A stretch of 64,000 bases of DNA, taken from contig NZ_CP098514.1 in assembly GCF_023703775.1 (NCBI RefSeq), forward strand, positions 2,701,998-2,765,997. Reading direction: 5' to 3'. How positions within the stretch are numbered: the stretch's first letter is position 1; the number at the start of each line of letters is the position of its first letter. Made by a program: the position numbers and the translations under genes. This document shows positions 1 to 11,405 of the stretch, one piece after another. The notes beneath the pieces were generated by a model that saw only the letters and a program-made list of their open reading frames with translations, ran no database searches and was not told the origin of the DNA. This stretch comes from Haloplanus sp. GDY1 (GTDB lineage: Archaea; Halobacteriota; Halobacteria; Halobacteriales; Haloferacaceae).

Positions 1-193
1 GCGGCGCCGGCCCGCCGGTGTTCTCGATGGCCCACGCCTGAGTGCTCCCACCACCGGCCCCCGGCGAGGCGGTCGCGCTGTTGACGGTGACCGTCCCGAG
101 GGCGCCGACCCCGGCGAGCGCCGAGCCGCCGACGACCCCTTTCACGAACCGTCGCCGGCCGCTCTCTTCGGGATACTTGTCGTCCGCGCTCAT
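1..193 (-). CDS. Tat-exported protein, N-terminus only (probable Rieske iron-sulfur protein), partial
   Basis: Only the first 64 codons lie in the window; the gene continues past position 1. The start is the ATG at 191-193. The N-terminus has a twin-arginine motif, GRRRFVKG at residues 12-19, followed by a glycine/alanine/valine-rich hydrophobic stretch (about 20-38), so the folded protein should be exported by Tat. The following text (SPGAGGGSTQ, then AIENTGGPAP) resembles what I recall of haloarchaeal ubiquinol-cytochrome-c-reductase-type Rieske proteins. The cluster-binding CxH/CxxH motifs would be outside the window, so the family assignment is tentative while the Tat signal is clear. Confidence 0.55.
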   Translation of the reverse strand, partial: MSADDKYPEESGRRRFVKGVVGGSALAGVGALGTVTVNSATASPGAGGGSTQAWAIENTGGPAP

Positions 194-278
194 GTCCGAC
201 CCTTGGAGCGGGACGTGAAAAGCATGACGAAGTGCCGGGCCACGGCCGCCGTCCACCGAAAAACCGCGGGCGCCGCGC

Positions 279-2843
<2,565 letters not shown>

Positions 2844-2844
<1 letters not shown>

Positions 2845-3761
2845 TGGTCGACGTCGACGAGTTCATCGAGGAGGCCACCGAGGAAATCGCCGACGAGGTC
2901 GGCGACGAGAACGCCATCATCGCGCTCTCGGGCGGGGTCGACTCCTCGGTCGCGGCCGCGCTGGCCTACCGCGCCATCGGCGACCGCCTCACGCCCGTCT
3001 ACGTCGACACCGGACTGATGCGGAAAGGGGAGACCGAGGGGATCCGGGAGACGTTCGCGTTCATGGACAGCCTGCGGATCGTCGAGGCCCAGGACCGCTT
3101 CCTCGACGCCCTCTCGGGAGTGACCGATCCCGAGGAGAAGCGCCACGTCATCGGCGAGTCGTTCATCCGGGAGTTCGAACGCGAGGCTCGGGAGGCCGAC
3201 GCCGACTACCTCGTCCAGGGGACCATCTACCCCGACCGCATCGAGAGCGAGGGCAACATCAAGTCCCACCACAACGTCGGCGGCCTGCCCGACGTCATCG
3301 ACTTCGAGGGCATCGTCGAACCCGTCCGCGACCTCTACAAGGACGAGGTTCGCGAGGTGGCCCGCGCGCTGGACCTGGAGGAGGTGGTCTCGGAGCGGAT
3401 GCCGTTCCCCGGGCCGGGACTGGCCGTCCGCATCCTCGGCGAGGTGACCGAGGAGAAACTCGACGTCGCGCGCGAGGCGTGTCACGTCGTCGAGGAGGAG
3501 GTGGCGGAACACGACCCGTGGCAGGCCTTCGCGGCCGTCATCGGCAAGGCGACGGGCGTGAAAGGCGACAACCGCGTCCACGGCTGGGTGGTCGCCGTCC
3601 GCTCGGTCGAGAGCCGAGACGGCATGACCGCCCGCGCACAGGACCTCCCCTGGGAGACGCTCCAGCGCATCCAGAGCCGCATCACCGGCGAGAACGAGAA
3701 CGTCGCGCGGGTCGTCTACGACGTGACGCACAAACCCCCCGCGACCATCGAGTACGAGTGA
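2844..3761 (+). CDS. guaAb: GMP synthase, ATP pyrophosphatase subunit
   Basis: This 305-residue subunit adenylates XMP and converts it to GMP with ammonia supplied by a separate glutaminase subunit; archaea encode the two halves as separate genes, and the glutaminase half is not in this window. The PP-loop SGGVDSS is at 29-35. The dimerization domain ends with [18 protein letters not shown] and PPATIEYE, the standard GuaA C-terminus. The gene starts inside the pyrG stop and ends in a GTGA overlap with the next small gene, forming one operon. Confidence 0.96.
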
Positions 3762-4078
3762 CCCGAGCCATCCTCGCGGGTCCGGACGACGCCGGTCTCG
3801 GCACCGCCCTGGAGGCGGAAGGCATCGAGGTGACCCGCGTCGAGGGCGTCCTCACCGGATCGGTCCTCGACGACGCCGGCCTGGCCGACGCCGACCTGTT
3901 CGTCCTCACGGACCTCGACGAGGCGACGGCCATCTCCGTCGCCAAGGACCGAAACCCCGACGTGCGGGTCGTGGTGTACTGCCACGACACCCTCCCCGAG
4001 TTCGCCCGCGGACAGGCCGACCTCGCGATGGATCCGGCGCTGTTCGGCGTCGACATGGTCGCCGAGGAACTGGCCTGA
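3758..4078 (+). CDS. Small conserved haloarchaeal protein downstream of guaAb
   Basis: This 106-residue acidic protein starts at a GTG that overlaps the guaAb stop (GTGA). It shows a beta-alpha-beta pattern ([10 protein letters not shown], then [31 protein letters not shown]) like a small Rossmann or receiver-type fold, but I see no phosphorylatable aspartate arrangement or nucleotide-binding glycine motif. I recall homologues beside guaA in other haloarchaea, so a role tied to GMP synthesis or just conserved neighbourhood is possible. No function is assigned. Confidence 0.8.
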   Translation: MTRAILAGPDDAGLGTALEAEGIEVTRVEGVLTGSVLDDAGLADADLFVLTDLDEATAISVAKDRNPDVRVVVYCHDTLPEFARGQADLAMDPALFGVDMVAEELA

Positions 4079-4086
4079 GGTGGAGC

Positions 4087-4140
4087 TTAATCCGGATTAA
4101 ATCGGGTTAAAATCCTCCGAATCGTCGAAAATCGGGTTTA
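4087..4140. promoter_or_regulatory. Palindromic operator-like cluster before a secreted-protein gene
   Basis: A perfect 14-bp palindrome TTAATCCGGATTAA lies at 4087-4100. It shares its last TTAA with a second TTAA-N6-TTAA unit ending at 4110, and AAATCGGGTTTA follows at 4129-4140. The site sits 46-100 nt before the start of the secreted protein gene. A very similar site (TTAAACCCGGTTTAA) precedes the large surface-protein gene at 33.1 kb, which suggests a shared regulator. Confidence 0.45.
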
Positions 4141-4185
4141 GCGTCTGGACGGTTGATGTGGGTGGCCCCACAGGTGACGGGTGCG

Positions 4186-4824
4186 ATGTCCGCCACGAAA
4201 CCGCTCGCGATTCTGCTCGCCGTGCTGGTGGCCGCCACCGGCGTCGGCGCGGCAGTCGGGAGCACGTACGACACCGGTTCGAACGAGTACGGACTCGACG
4301 CAACGCTCGACGACGGGACGGTCGCCGTGACCGTCACGGGGAACGCGTCGGACGCGACCGTCCGCGTGGACGGGGACTCCGTCGGGACCGTCGACGGGAA
4401 CGACACCGTGACGTTCGACCGGCCCGGCGACGAATTCGAGGTGACCGTCGTGGTCGACGGCGCCGAACTGACCGCCGAGTACGGCGTCGCCGACGGCTCG
4501 CTCGTCCTGCAGGAAAGCGAGTTCGAGAGCGACGAGGAGGAACGCGAGGAAGATGAGGAAGATAGCGAGGAAGACGAAGAGGAACGCGAGGAAGACGAGG
4601 AAGATAGCGAGGAAGACGAAGAGGAACGCGAGGAAGCCGAGGAAGATAGCGAGGAAGCCGAGGAAGATAGCGAGGAAGCCGACGACGAGGAACGTCGCGG
4701 TCCGCCCGAGGACGCCGGTCCGCCCGAGGACGCCGACGCCGACGAACGGGGCCCGCCCGCCGCGGTCCGGACCCTGATCGGCGCCGTCCTCTCCGGGGAC
4801 TTCGGCGCTCTGGTCCCGGCGTGA
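4186..4824 (+). CDS. Secreted acidic repeat protein
   Basis: The 212-residue protein starts with a Sec-type signal peptide (MSATKPLAILLAVLVAATG). I chose ATG 4186 over the in-frame TTG/ATG at 4153/4156 because it puts the charged n-region directly before the hydrophobic core. Residues about 30-115 look like one small beta-sandwich (VTVTGNASDATVRVDG, FEVTVVVDG). Residues about 118-178 are a low-complexity Glu/Asp run built from tandem EEDSEEDEEEREE-like units, followed by Gly-Pro-Pro repeats (RGPPEDAGPPEDA). It resembles a short version of the surface protein at 33.2 kb and shares its upstream palindrome. There is no obvious C-terminal anchor. The function is unknown. Confidence 0.72.
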   Translation: MSATKPLAILLAVLVAATGVGAAVGSTYDTGSNEYGLDATLDDGTVAVTVTGNASDATVRVDGDSVGTVDGNDTVTFDRPGDEFEVTVVVDGAELTAEYGVADGSLVLQESEFESDEEEREEDEEDSEEDEEEREEDEEDSEEDEEEREEAEEDSEEAEEDSEEADDEERRGPPEDAGPPEDADADERGPPAAVRTLIGAVLSGDFGALVPA

Positions 4825-4890
4825 GCGACGCCGCCGGTCGGCCGTCGACGAAGCCCCACCGTTAAGACGACCGCCGCCGACCTTCCGTCC

Positions 4891-5214
4891 ATGACCCTCG
4901 ACCGACTGGAGTCGCTCGACCCCGACCCCGAGGAGGTGCTGACGGCGGAACTGGTCGTCAGCGACGACGTGCTGGTGAAGGCCTTCGCGCTCGGTCCCGA
5001 CGCGGAACTGGATCCTCACGAACACGGCGACAGCACGAACGTCTTCCACGTGCTCCGGGGGACCGTGACGGTGATTCAGGGAGAGACCGAGGAGCCGATC
5101 CCGGCGCCCGGCGTCGTCCACCACGACCGCGGCGTCGTCCACGGCGCCCGGAACGACACGGGGGAGGTGGCGGTCTTCACCGCCAGCCTCTGTCCGATGC
5201 CCGGATCCGGATGA
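4891..5214 (+). CDS. Cupin domain protein
   Basis: The protein has 107 residues and a single cupin beta-barrel. Motif 1 is visible as DPHEHGDSTNVFHVLRG, with metal-ligand-type His and Glu, and motif 2 as PGVVHHDRGVVHGARND, with its His. It is small and cytoplasmic, with no extra domain. Cupins of this size usually bind a metal and a small molecule; the ligand cannot be told. It sits 27 nt before the GHMP-family gene on the same strand and may be co-transcribed with it. Confidence 0.85.
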   Translation: MTLDRLESLDPDPEEVLTAELVVSDDVLVKAFALGPDAELDPHEHGDSTNVFHVLRGTVTVIQGETEEPIPAPGVVHHDRGVVHGARNDTGEVAVFTASLCPMPGSG

Positions 5215-5241
5215 GGCCGCGGTCCGCCCGGTGACCCAGCA

Positions 5242-6216
5242 ATGACACGCGTCAGCGTCACCGCCCACGCCCGGCTCCACTTCGGGTTCTGCAACCTGAG
5301 TCTCGCCCACGAGCGCCTCTACGGCAGCCTCGGCGTCGGCCTCGAACGTCCCTCCGTGACCGTCGCCGCGGCGCCGGACGGCGAGGTCCGGTGTGGACAC
5401 CCGACGGTCCGCGAGTACGCGGCGCGGGCGGTCGACCTGCTCGGCGTCGACGGCGCCGACGTGACCGTCGAGGGGGCCTTTCCCCGACACGTGGGGCTGG
5501 GAAGCGGGACGCAGTTCGCGCTCGCGACGCTCGCCGCCGTCGCCCGCGCTCACGACCGGACGGTCGACGTGCGGGAACGCGCCCCGGACCTCGGCCGGGG
5601 CGGCCGGTCGGGGATCGGCGTCGCCACCTTCGAGGACGGCGGGTTCGTCCTCGACGCCGGCCACCCGACGGCGCGTTTCACCACCGACCGGCCCGACGTC
5701 GGGGCGTGGTCGGTGCCGCCGGTCGCGGCCCGGCATCGGATTCCCGACGGCTGGCGGTTCCTCGTCGTCGTCCCCGACGCCCCCGCGGGACCGAGCGGCG
5801 ACGACGAGGACCGGAGCATGCGATCGGCGGTGGAGGCGGCGGCCCCCTCGCCGGGCGACCGCCTCGCCGGCGTGATCCTCCGGCGCGTCCTCCCGGCCGT
5901 GACGGAGGGATCCGCCGAGCGATTCGGCGCCGCCGTCGCGGAGGTGGGGCGCCTCAACGGCACCTGGTACGCGGACGAACAGGGTGGCGTGTACCGCCCG
6001 CCGGCGGGCGAACTCGTCGCGGCCCTCGACGACGACCCCGCGGTCTACGGCGCGGGACAGTCCTCGTGGGGGCCGGCGGTGTACGGCGTGACCGACGCCG
6101 ACCGGGTGGACGCGGCGCGGGCGGCGGGTCGGGCGGCCCTCGACGCCGCCGGGGTCGACGGGCGCGTCGTCGTCGTCGAGGGGCGAAACCGCGGTGCCGA
6201 GCGCCGCAACGACTAA
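5242..6216 (+). CDS. Beta-ribofuranosylaminobenzene 5'-phosphate synthase-like (GHMP superfamily)
   Basis: This 324-residue protein matches the COG1907-type GHMP family, named after the enzyme that joins p-hydroxybenzoate or p-aminobenzoate to PRPP in methanopterin synthesis. It has the N-terminal RLHFGFCNLS, the GHMP loop GLGSGTQ at 85-91 and a C-terminal GAGQSSWGPAVYG (about 270-282). Haloarchaea are not methanogens and use folates, so the true product may differ, such as a modified pterin or another ribosylated aromatic. The protein is soluble. Family call is confident, reaction is not. Confidence 0.85.
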   Translation: MTRVSVTAHARLHFGFCNLSLAHERLYGSLGVGLERPSVTVAAAPDGEVRCGHPTVREYAARAVDLLGVDGADVTVEGAFPRHVGLGSGTQFALATLAAVARAHDRTVDVRERAPDLGRGGRSGIGVATFEDGGFVLDAGHPTARFTTDRPDVGAWSVPPVAARHRIPDGWRFLVVVPDAPAGPSGDDEDRSMRSAVEAAAPSPGDRLAGVILRRVLPAVTEGSAERFGAAVAEVGRLNGTWYADEQGGVYRPPAGELVAALDDDPAVYGAGQSSWGPAVYGVTDADRVDAARAAGRAALDAAGVDGRVVVVEGRNRGAERRND

Positions 6217-6240
6217 CCCACGAACGGCCGTAGGGCGGCC

Positions 6241-7077
6241 ATGGCTCGCATTCCCTTCGGTATCTCTCGGCTCGACTCGATCGTCGGCGGGGGTGCGCCG
6301 CCGGGGAGCGTCGTCCTCCTGACCGGGGAGGCCGGCGCCGGCGCCCGCGAGTTCCTCCACACAAGCGCCGCGATGAACGGCCTGTACCACGGGGACCGCG
6401 AGGCGTTCGAACTCCACTACGGCGACGTGGACCCGGCCGCCGAACCCCCGCCGGAGATTCACTACGTCTCCCTTACCGCCGGCCGCGACCAGCTCGAACG
6501 GGAACTCTCCTACACGATGGACGAGGACCTCGTCCGCGGCGCCGTCGACCACATCCAGTTTCGCGACCTCTCGCCGGAGTACTTCCAGTTGAGCCCGATC
6601 CCCCGGGAGTGGTACGCCGGCGAGGCCCAGTCGGTGAGCGACCTGGCGACCCGCGAGCGACTGGAGAGCGCCCTGAGCGCGCTCGGGGACTACCTCGGCG
6701 AGCACGCCGCCGGCAACCTCGTCGTCATCGACTCCCTCACCGACCTCGTGGCGGCCGTCAGCGACGACATGACTTGGAGCGACATCGCCCTCCTGATGAA
6801 GGGAGTCCAGAAGGCGGCGTACGACTGGGGCGGGCTCATCCTCATGCTCGTTCAGGGCGAGACCCTCGAACCGACGGAACTCGGCCACCTGATGGACGCC
6901 GCCTCCGGAACCCTGCAGTTCGAGTGGGAGAGCGGCGGATCGAAGCGCGCCCGGACGATGTTCGTCAAGGAGTTCCGGGGTGTCCTCTCCAGACTCGAGG
7001 AGGAGAACATCATCCGCTTCGAGACGGAGGTCCACGAGGGCGGCTTCGACGTGAGCGGCGTCCGGAAGATCCGCTAG
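6241..7077 (+). CDS. RAD55/HTR-like RecA-superfamily protein with degenerate Walker A
   Basis: The 278-residue protein begins like KaiC/RAD55 ATPases (FGISRLDSIVGGGAPPGSVVLLTGEAG), and NLVVIDSLTD near residue 160 is the Walker B strand. The P-loop reads GEAGAGAR at 29-36, so the Lys-Ser/Thr pair required for ATP binding is replaced by Ala-Arg. It may be a non-hydrolysing regulatory relative; haloarchaeal HTR-like (signal-transducer-associated) proteins have this look. It is followed by a promoter-like TACTTAAG and the coiled-coil gene at 7121. Its partner is unknown. Confidence 0.85.
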   Translation: MARIPFGISRLDSIVGGGAPPGSVVLLTGEAGAGAREFLHTSAAMNGLYHGDREAFELHYGDVDPAAEPPPEIHYVSLTAGRDQLERELSYTMDEDLVRGAVDHIQFRDLSPEYFQLSPIPREWYAGEAQSVSDLATRERLESALSALGDYLGEHAAGNLVVIDSLTDLVAAVSDDMTWSDIALLMKGVQKAAYDWGGLILMLVQGETLEPTELGHLMDAASGTLQFEWESGGSKRARTMFVKEFRGVLSRLEEENIIRFETEVHEGGFDVSGVRKIR

Positions 7078-7120
7078 GCCGACCAATACTTAAGCCGGGG
7101 CGTAACTAGGCCAGAACAGA

Positions 7121-7954
7121 ATGGCAGGGGAGCAGTCGGAGGCCTTTCCGGACGAACTCCGGGACTGGATCGAACGGAAGGCGGCCGAGCGCGACGCGTC
7201 GCCCGAGACGGTCCTCGCGCGGGCCGTGATGGTCTACCGGGCGCTCGACGCCGAGACGGCCGACGACGCCTTCGACTTCGACCCCGACCAGGTCGCCGAA
7301 CTGGATGACCGGGTCGGCGCCGTCGAGGACGACCTCGACGCGAAGATCGAGGACGTTCGCGAGCGCGTGATCCAGGTCAAACGCGAGGCGGACGCCAAGG
7401 CGCCGGCCGACCACGACCACCCGGAGCTCGCCGACCGCGTCGAGGCCGCCCGTCGCGCCGCCGAGGACGTCGACGACCGGATCGACGACCTCGACGACCG
7501 ACTCGACAGCGGCTTCGAGAACTACGAGGAGATCCTGGAGTATCTGACCGAGACGACCGACGACCTCGACCGGCAGGTCGACCAGTTGGCCGGCGCCGTC
7601 GTCGACGTCCGGTCGGAACTCGGGCGCGTCGCCGCGGCGGAACACGACCGGGAGGCGGTCGACGACCTGCGGACGGCGGCGAACCGCCACGGCGAGCGGA
7701 CGGCGGCGTGTGGCGACTGCGGCGCGACCGTCGACCTCGGCCTGCTCTCCCGGCCCCAGTGCCCCCACTGCGAGGCCACCTACGTCGACTTCGAACCGGC
7801 CACGGGCTTTTTCGGGAGCGCCACGCTGACCACCGGCGACCGCCCCGCGCTGACCGACGGCACCGACGCGACCGACCTCCCCGGCGGCGCCGCGGACCTG
7901 CTCGACGCCGAGACGCGGGTCGACGGCGGCGAGGAGGGGACGGACGATGGGTGA
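7121..7954 (+). CDS. Coiled-coil protein with C-terminal zinc ribbon
   Basis: This 277-residue acidic protein has a short helical start (FPDELRDWIERKAAERDASPETVLARA, here split by function not motif), then a long heptad-rich coiled coil from about 60 to 185. A zinc ribbon follows with Cys197-x2-Cys200 and Cys214-x2-Cys217. The C-terminal tail is acidic and disordered. It overlaps the next gene by 8 nt. No enzyme motif is seen; a structural or nucleic-acid-associated role is possible. I recognise it only as a conserved haloarchaeal type. Confidence 0.8.
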   Translation: MAGEQSEAFPDELRDWIERKAAERDASPETVLARAVMVYRALDAETADDAFDFDPDQVAELDDRVGAVEDDLDAKIEDVRERVIQVKREADAKAPADHDHPELADRVEAARRAAEDVDDRIDDLDDRLDSGFENYEEILEYLTETTDDLDRQVDQLAGAVVDVRSELGRVAAAEHDREAVDDLRTAANRHGERTAACGDCGATVDLGLLSRPQCPHCEATYVDFEPATGFFGSATLTTGDRPALTDGTDATDLPGGAADLLDAETRVDGGEEGTDDG

Positions 7955-8432
7955 GGGCGACGCTGACGGGGCGGATGCAGCCGACGACTCGGTCACCGAC
8001 GACTCGGTCACCGACGAGGACCCCGGCATCGACGACGCGCCCCTCGCCGAACTCGTCCGCGAGGTGCGCGCCAAGCGGGCGGCCCGCGAGGAGGGCGAGA
8101 CAGCGGGCCTCGACCCCGAGACCGACCCCTTCGAGTCCGTCGAGGTGGACGAGGTGGACGAGGACGCGGTCTGGGAGGCGCTCGCCGAGGGTGAGACCGG
8201 GCCGGAGGCGCAGGTCGGAGTCGGTGCCGACCCCGAGACGACGGCGGACCCCGACGAGACGGTCGTCCCGAAGGCGGAGTTCTGCTCGCGGTGTCCACAC
8301 TTCGCCGACCCGCCGGAGACGGCCTGCACGCACGAGGGGACGACCATCGTCGAGGTGGTCGACGCCGACCGGTTCCGCGTGCGGAACTGCCCCATCGTCG
8401 CGGAGGAGCGCGCCTCCCCGGACGTCGAGTGA
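7947..8432 (+). CDS. Acidic protein with C-terminal four-cysteine motif
   Basis: The 161-residue protein starts inside the end of the coiled-coil gene, so the two are coupled. The first 105 residues are very acidic and look disordered, with a short helix LAELVREVRAKRAAREE. The C-terminal 50 residues have four cysteines (Cys113, Cys116, Cys127, Cys148) with His residues nearby (CPHF, CTHE), suggesting a bound zinc or iron-sulfur cluster. Homology beyond haloarchaea is not evident to me. Function is unknown. Confidence 0.78.
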   Translation: MGEGDADGADAADDSVTDDSVTDEDPGIDDAPLAELVREVRAKRAAREEGETAGLDPETDPFESVEVDEVDEDAVWEALAEGETGPEAQVGVGADPETTADPDETVVPKAEFCSRCPHFADPPETACTHEGTTIVEVVDADRFRVRNCPIVAEERASPDVE

Positions 8433-8470
8433 GTCGGGGAAGCTTTGTGGGGCGACCCGCTACCGCCGGT

Positions 8471-8794
8471 ATGCAGTTCTGCGACGACTGCGGCTCGATG
8501 ATGGTCGCCGACGACGGCGAGATGGTCTGTACCTCCTGTGGCGCCACCAGTCGACGCGACGAGGAGCGCGCCGCCGAGTTCGTCTCCACGGAGTCCCAGA
8601 GCGACGACGAACTGATCGAAACCGAGGAGGGGGCGAACTTCGAGGGGAAACCGACCGCCACCGACGTGACCTGCGAGGAGTGTGGGGCGGGCGAGGCGTG
8701 GTACACGATCAAACAGACCGGCGCCGCGGACGAACCGCCGACGCGCTTTTTCAAGTGCAAGGAGTGTGGGTACCGGTGGCGAGAGTATAACTGA
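8471..8794 (+). CDS. tfs: Transcription elongation factor TFS (TFIIS/RpoM-like)
   Basis: The 107-residue protein restarts backtracked RNA polymerase by stimulating RNA cleavage. It has two zinc ribbons: Cys4/Cys7/Cys20/Cys23 and Cys68/Cys71/Cys96/Cys99. The second carries the catalytic acidic pair Asp87-Glu88 in QTGAADEPPT, where TFIIS normally reads Q-T-R-S-A-D-E-P. The linker is acidic, as expected for a halophile. The start is the ATG at 8471, directly before QFCDDCGSMM. Confidence 0.95.
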   Translation: MQFCDDCGSMMVADDGEMVCTSCGATSRRDEERAAEFVSTESQSDDELIETEEGANFEGKPTATDVTCEECGAGEAWYTIKQTGAADEPPTRFFKCKECGYRWREYN

Positions 8795-8974
8795 ACGCAC
8801 ACCACCTCCGCAGGTGATTCGCGGGGAATCGGGCGTTCCAGCCGATGCTACTACCGATTCGTGGATCGGGCTCGTGGGCGGGGTCGCCCCAGCGGCGTCG
8901 TGGAACGAGTCCCCCAAACACGGCCCTCTTTCCCACATAGCTTTATGCAATGTCGCCGGAGGCGTCAAGGTACC

Positions 8975-9754
8975 ATGGAGAACGTCGACTACGATTTCGA
9001 CGGCGACACGGTCGTCGTCACTGGCGCGTCGAGCGGCATCGGTCGGGAGATCGCACTCATGTTCGCCGAGGCCGGAGCGACGGTGCTGAACGCCGACATC
9101 GAGGCCCGTCCCGACCACGTCGAGACCGCGACCCACGACGCGATCGAGGAGGCGGGGGGCACCGGCGAATACGTCGATACCGACGTCTCGGACCCCGAGG
9201 CTCTCGACGACCTGATCGACCGCGCCGGCGAGTACGGGGGCGTCGACGTGATGGTCAACAACGCCGGCGCCAACATCCGGAAGTCGGTCCTGGAGGTCAC
9301 GCCCGACGACTTCGATTCGGTCTCGGGCGTGAACCTCGGCGGGGTGATCTTCGGGACCCAGAAGGCCGCCGAGGACATGATCGAACGCGGCACCGAGGGG
9401 TGTATCGTCAACACCGTCTCCGTCCGGGCGCGCGTCGCGCTCGACAACCAGATCATGTACAACGCGACCAAGGGCGGTGTCCGGATGGTGACCCGAAGCA
9501 CCGCGCTCGAACTCGCGGACCACGACATCCGAGTGAACGGTATCGCTCCGGGCCGCACGATTACGGGGCTCAGCGACACCACCCGGGAAGCCGAGGAGAT
9601 GGCTGAGTCCGGTGACCTGGTGAAGCCGATCCCACTCGGGGGGCCGGCCTACCCCGAGGACATCGCCCCCACCGCCCTCTACGTCGCGAGCGACGCGGCC
9701 GACTACATGACCGGCGAGATCGTCTACGTCGACGGCGGGTGGTCGATCTACTGA
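8975..9754 (+). CDS. Short-chain dehydrogenase/reductase
   Basis: This 259-residue classical SDR has the NAD(P) motif TGASSGIG (16-23), NNAG in the middle, and the catalytic triad Ser149, Tyr162 and Lys166 (YNATK). The end GEIVYVDGGWSIY is typical of glucose/sorbitol-type SDRs. An Asp-Ile-Glu after beta-2 (NADIEAR) suggests NAD rather than NADP. A TTTATG-like box lies about 30 nt before the ATG, so it likely has its own promoter. The substrate is unknown. Confidence 0.93.
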   Translation: MENVDYDFDGDTVVVTGASSGIGREIALMFAEAGATVLNADIEARPDHVETATHDAIEEAGGTGEYVDTDVSDPEALDDLIDRAGEYGGVDVMVNNAGANIRKSVLEVTPDDFDSVSGVNLGGVIFGTQKAAEDMIERGTEGCIVNTVSVRARVALDNQIMYNATKGGVRMVTRSTALELADHDIRVNGIAPGRTITGLSDTTREAEEMAESGDLVKPIPLGGPAYPEDIAPTALYVASDAADYMTGEIVYVDGGWSIY

Positions 9755-9917
9755 CCTGTCTCGACCGCGTGGACTCGGACCGTGGGCGGACTCCCGCCGG
9801 CCCGGGCGACGGCGTTCGCCTCGCGGAGGCCGAGGTCGGGGCCGGTCCCGCCCGACGGATCGTCGGCGCCGGTAGCGTGGCACGCGCTCACACACGGGTC
9901 CGACGGCCGACCCGCGT

Positions 9918-10535
9918 TCACAGCGCGGCGTCGAAGAACGCCGCCACCCGTTCGCCCACTCTCCGCTCCTGTCCGACGAAGAAGTGATCGGCCGGGAACG
10001 TCTCCACCGTCCCCCCGCAGTCGCGGGCGGCGTCGGCGACGCCGGCCGAGTCGACCGTGTCGTCGCGGGTGCCGTACCCCACCCACAGCGGGGCGTCGAT
10101 CCGCGGGACGGCGGCCGCGACGTCCGATCCGTCGTCGAGGCGGGCCACGGGCGAGAGGGCGGCGACCGGCGTCGCCACCTCGGCGGCGGTCAGGAGGGCG
10201 ACGCCGCCGCCGAAACTGTAGCCGAACAGGCCGACCGCGCCGTAGCGGTCGGCGGCCCACTCCCGGGCGGTTCGGGCGTCGGCCCGTTCGCCGCGGCCCC
10301 CGTCCCAGGGGCCGTAGTCGAAGCGCAGGCAGTCGATCCGGTCGGGGAGGGCGTCGCTCACGGCGCCGAGGCGGGCGTCGTGGCGGTGGCCGTCGTGCTG
10401 GGGGTGGGGCGGGCAGGCGACGACGAGGGCGTCGGCGTCGGCGTCGGTGTCGAGGCTCGCTCGCACGTCGCGACCGCACGGGAGGTGGACGCGTTCGGTT
10501 GGCACGGGGGAGCGTTCGGGCTGCTGGCTCCTCAA
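9918..10535 (-). CDS. Alpha/beta hydrolase (dienelactone hydrolase-like)
   Basis: The 205-residue protein has an alpha/beta hydrolase core with nucleophile Ser107 in GYSFGGG, a probable acid near Asp159 (GTRDDTVD) and His184 (PADHFF). The HPQHDG stretch near residue 45 is seen in small COG2945-like esterases. It is monocistronic and divergent from the PspA-family gene. It would hydrolyse an ester or similar small substrate in the cytoplasm. Confidence 0.87.
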   Translation of the reverse strand: MRSQQPERSPVPTERVHLPCGRDVRASLDTDADADALVVACPPHPQHDGHRHDARLGAVSDALPDRIDCLRFDYGPWDGGRGERADARTAREWAADRYGAVGLFGYSFGGGVALLTAAEVATPVAALSPVARLDDGSDVAAAVPRIDAPLWVGYGTRDDTVDSAGVADAARDCGGTVETFPADHFFVGQERRVGERVAAFFDAAL

Positions 10536-10586
10536 TACTCCGGGTCGGCGGGTGAGATTTTAAGGTTCGCGTCCCGAACGGGGGGT

Positions 10587-11405
10587 ATGGGAATACTCTC
10601 GCGGGCCTCGTACGTCGTCCGGTCGAAGCTCAACGCCCTCCTGAATCGGGCCGAGGACCCGACGGAGACGCTCGATTACTCCTACGAGCGGATGCGCGAC
10701 GAGTTACAGGAGGTCAAACAGGGCATCGCGGACCTGACGACCCAGAAGAAGCGCCTGGAGATACAGAAACGACGGCTGGAGGAGAACGTCGAGAAACACA
10801 ACGAGCAGGCGCGAGAGGCGGTGCGGCAGGACCGCGACGACCTGGCACGGCGGGCGCTGGAGAAGAAAAAGGAGAAGATGAACCAGATCGAGGACCTGGA
10901 GGGACAGATCGCGGACCTCCAGTCGACGCAGGACGATCTGGTCGAGAAGAAAAACGAGTTGCAGAGCCGGATCGAGGAGTTCCGCACGAAAAAGGAGACG
11001 ATGAAGGCGCGATACGAGGCGGCGGAGGCCTCGACCCGCGTCTCGGAGGCGATGAGCGGCGTCGGCGACGAGATGAGCGACGTGGGGCGGGCGCTGGAGC
11101 GCGCCGAGGAGCGGACCGACGAGATGGAGGCCCGCGCGGCCGCGATGGACGAACTCCAGGAATCCGGCGCCTTCGAGGACGCCCTCTCCGACGAGGACGA
11201 AATCGACCGTCAACTCGAGGCCGGGCGGACCGAGAGCGAGGTGGAGGCGGAACTGGAGACGCTCAAGAGCGAACTGGGGACGTCGGAGGGGTCGAGCGAC
11301 CGGAGTGGGGGCGAGGGCGAGGTCGACGTCGACGCCGACGTCGAGGCCGAACTCGACGAACTGCGCGAGAGCGAGAACGACGAGGACACCGAGGAGTCGG
11401 CCTGA
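10587..11405 (+). CDS. PspA/IM30 family protein
   Basis: This 272-residue, almost wholly helical protein starts with MGILSRASYVVRSKLNALLNRAEDP, the conserved PspA/Vipp1 N-terminal helix. A long coiled coil follows to about residue 150, then a helical hairpin and an acidic disordered tail after about 215. The family (ESCRT-III relatives) coats and protects stressed membranes. The gene ends with a TGATG overlap with the ligase-like gene. The acidic tail is a halophile extension. Confidence 0.92.
   Translation: MGILSRASYVVRSKLNALLNRAEDPTETLDYSYERMRDELQEVKQGIADLTTQKKRLEIQKRRLEENVEKHNEQAREAVRQDRDDLARRALEKKKEKMNQIEDLEGQIADLQSTQDDLVEKKNELQSRIEEFRTKKETMKARYEAAEASTRVSEAMSGVGDEMSDVGRALERAEERTDEMEARAAAMDELQESGAFEDALSDEDEIDRQLEAGRTESEVEAELETLKSELGTSEGSSDRSGGEGEVDVDADVEAELDELRESENDEDTEESA

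Noticed and set aside
4525-4695. GAGGAAGA-rich tandem repeat
   Set aside because: It is the in-frame coding of a Glu/Asp-rich tail, not an independent repeat element.
4138-9895. Very long open frames on the minus strand (up to 982 codons) opposite 4.1-9.9 kb
   Set aside because: They are antisense to well-recognised genes, have no family features and arise because high-GC codons leave few stop codons on the other strand.
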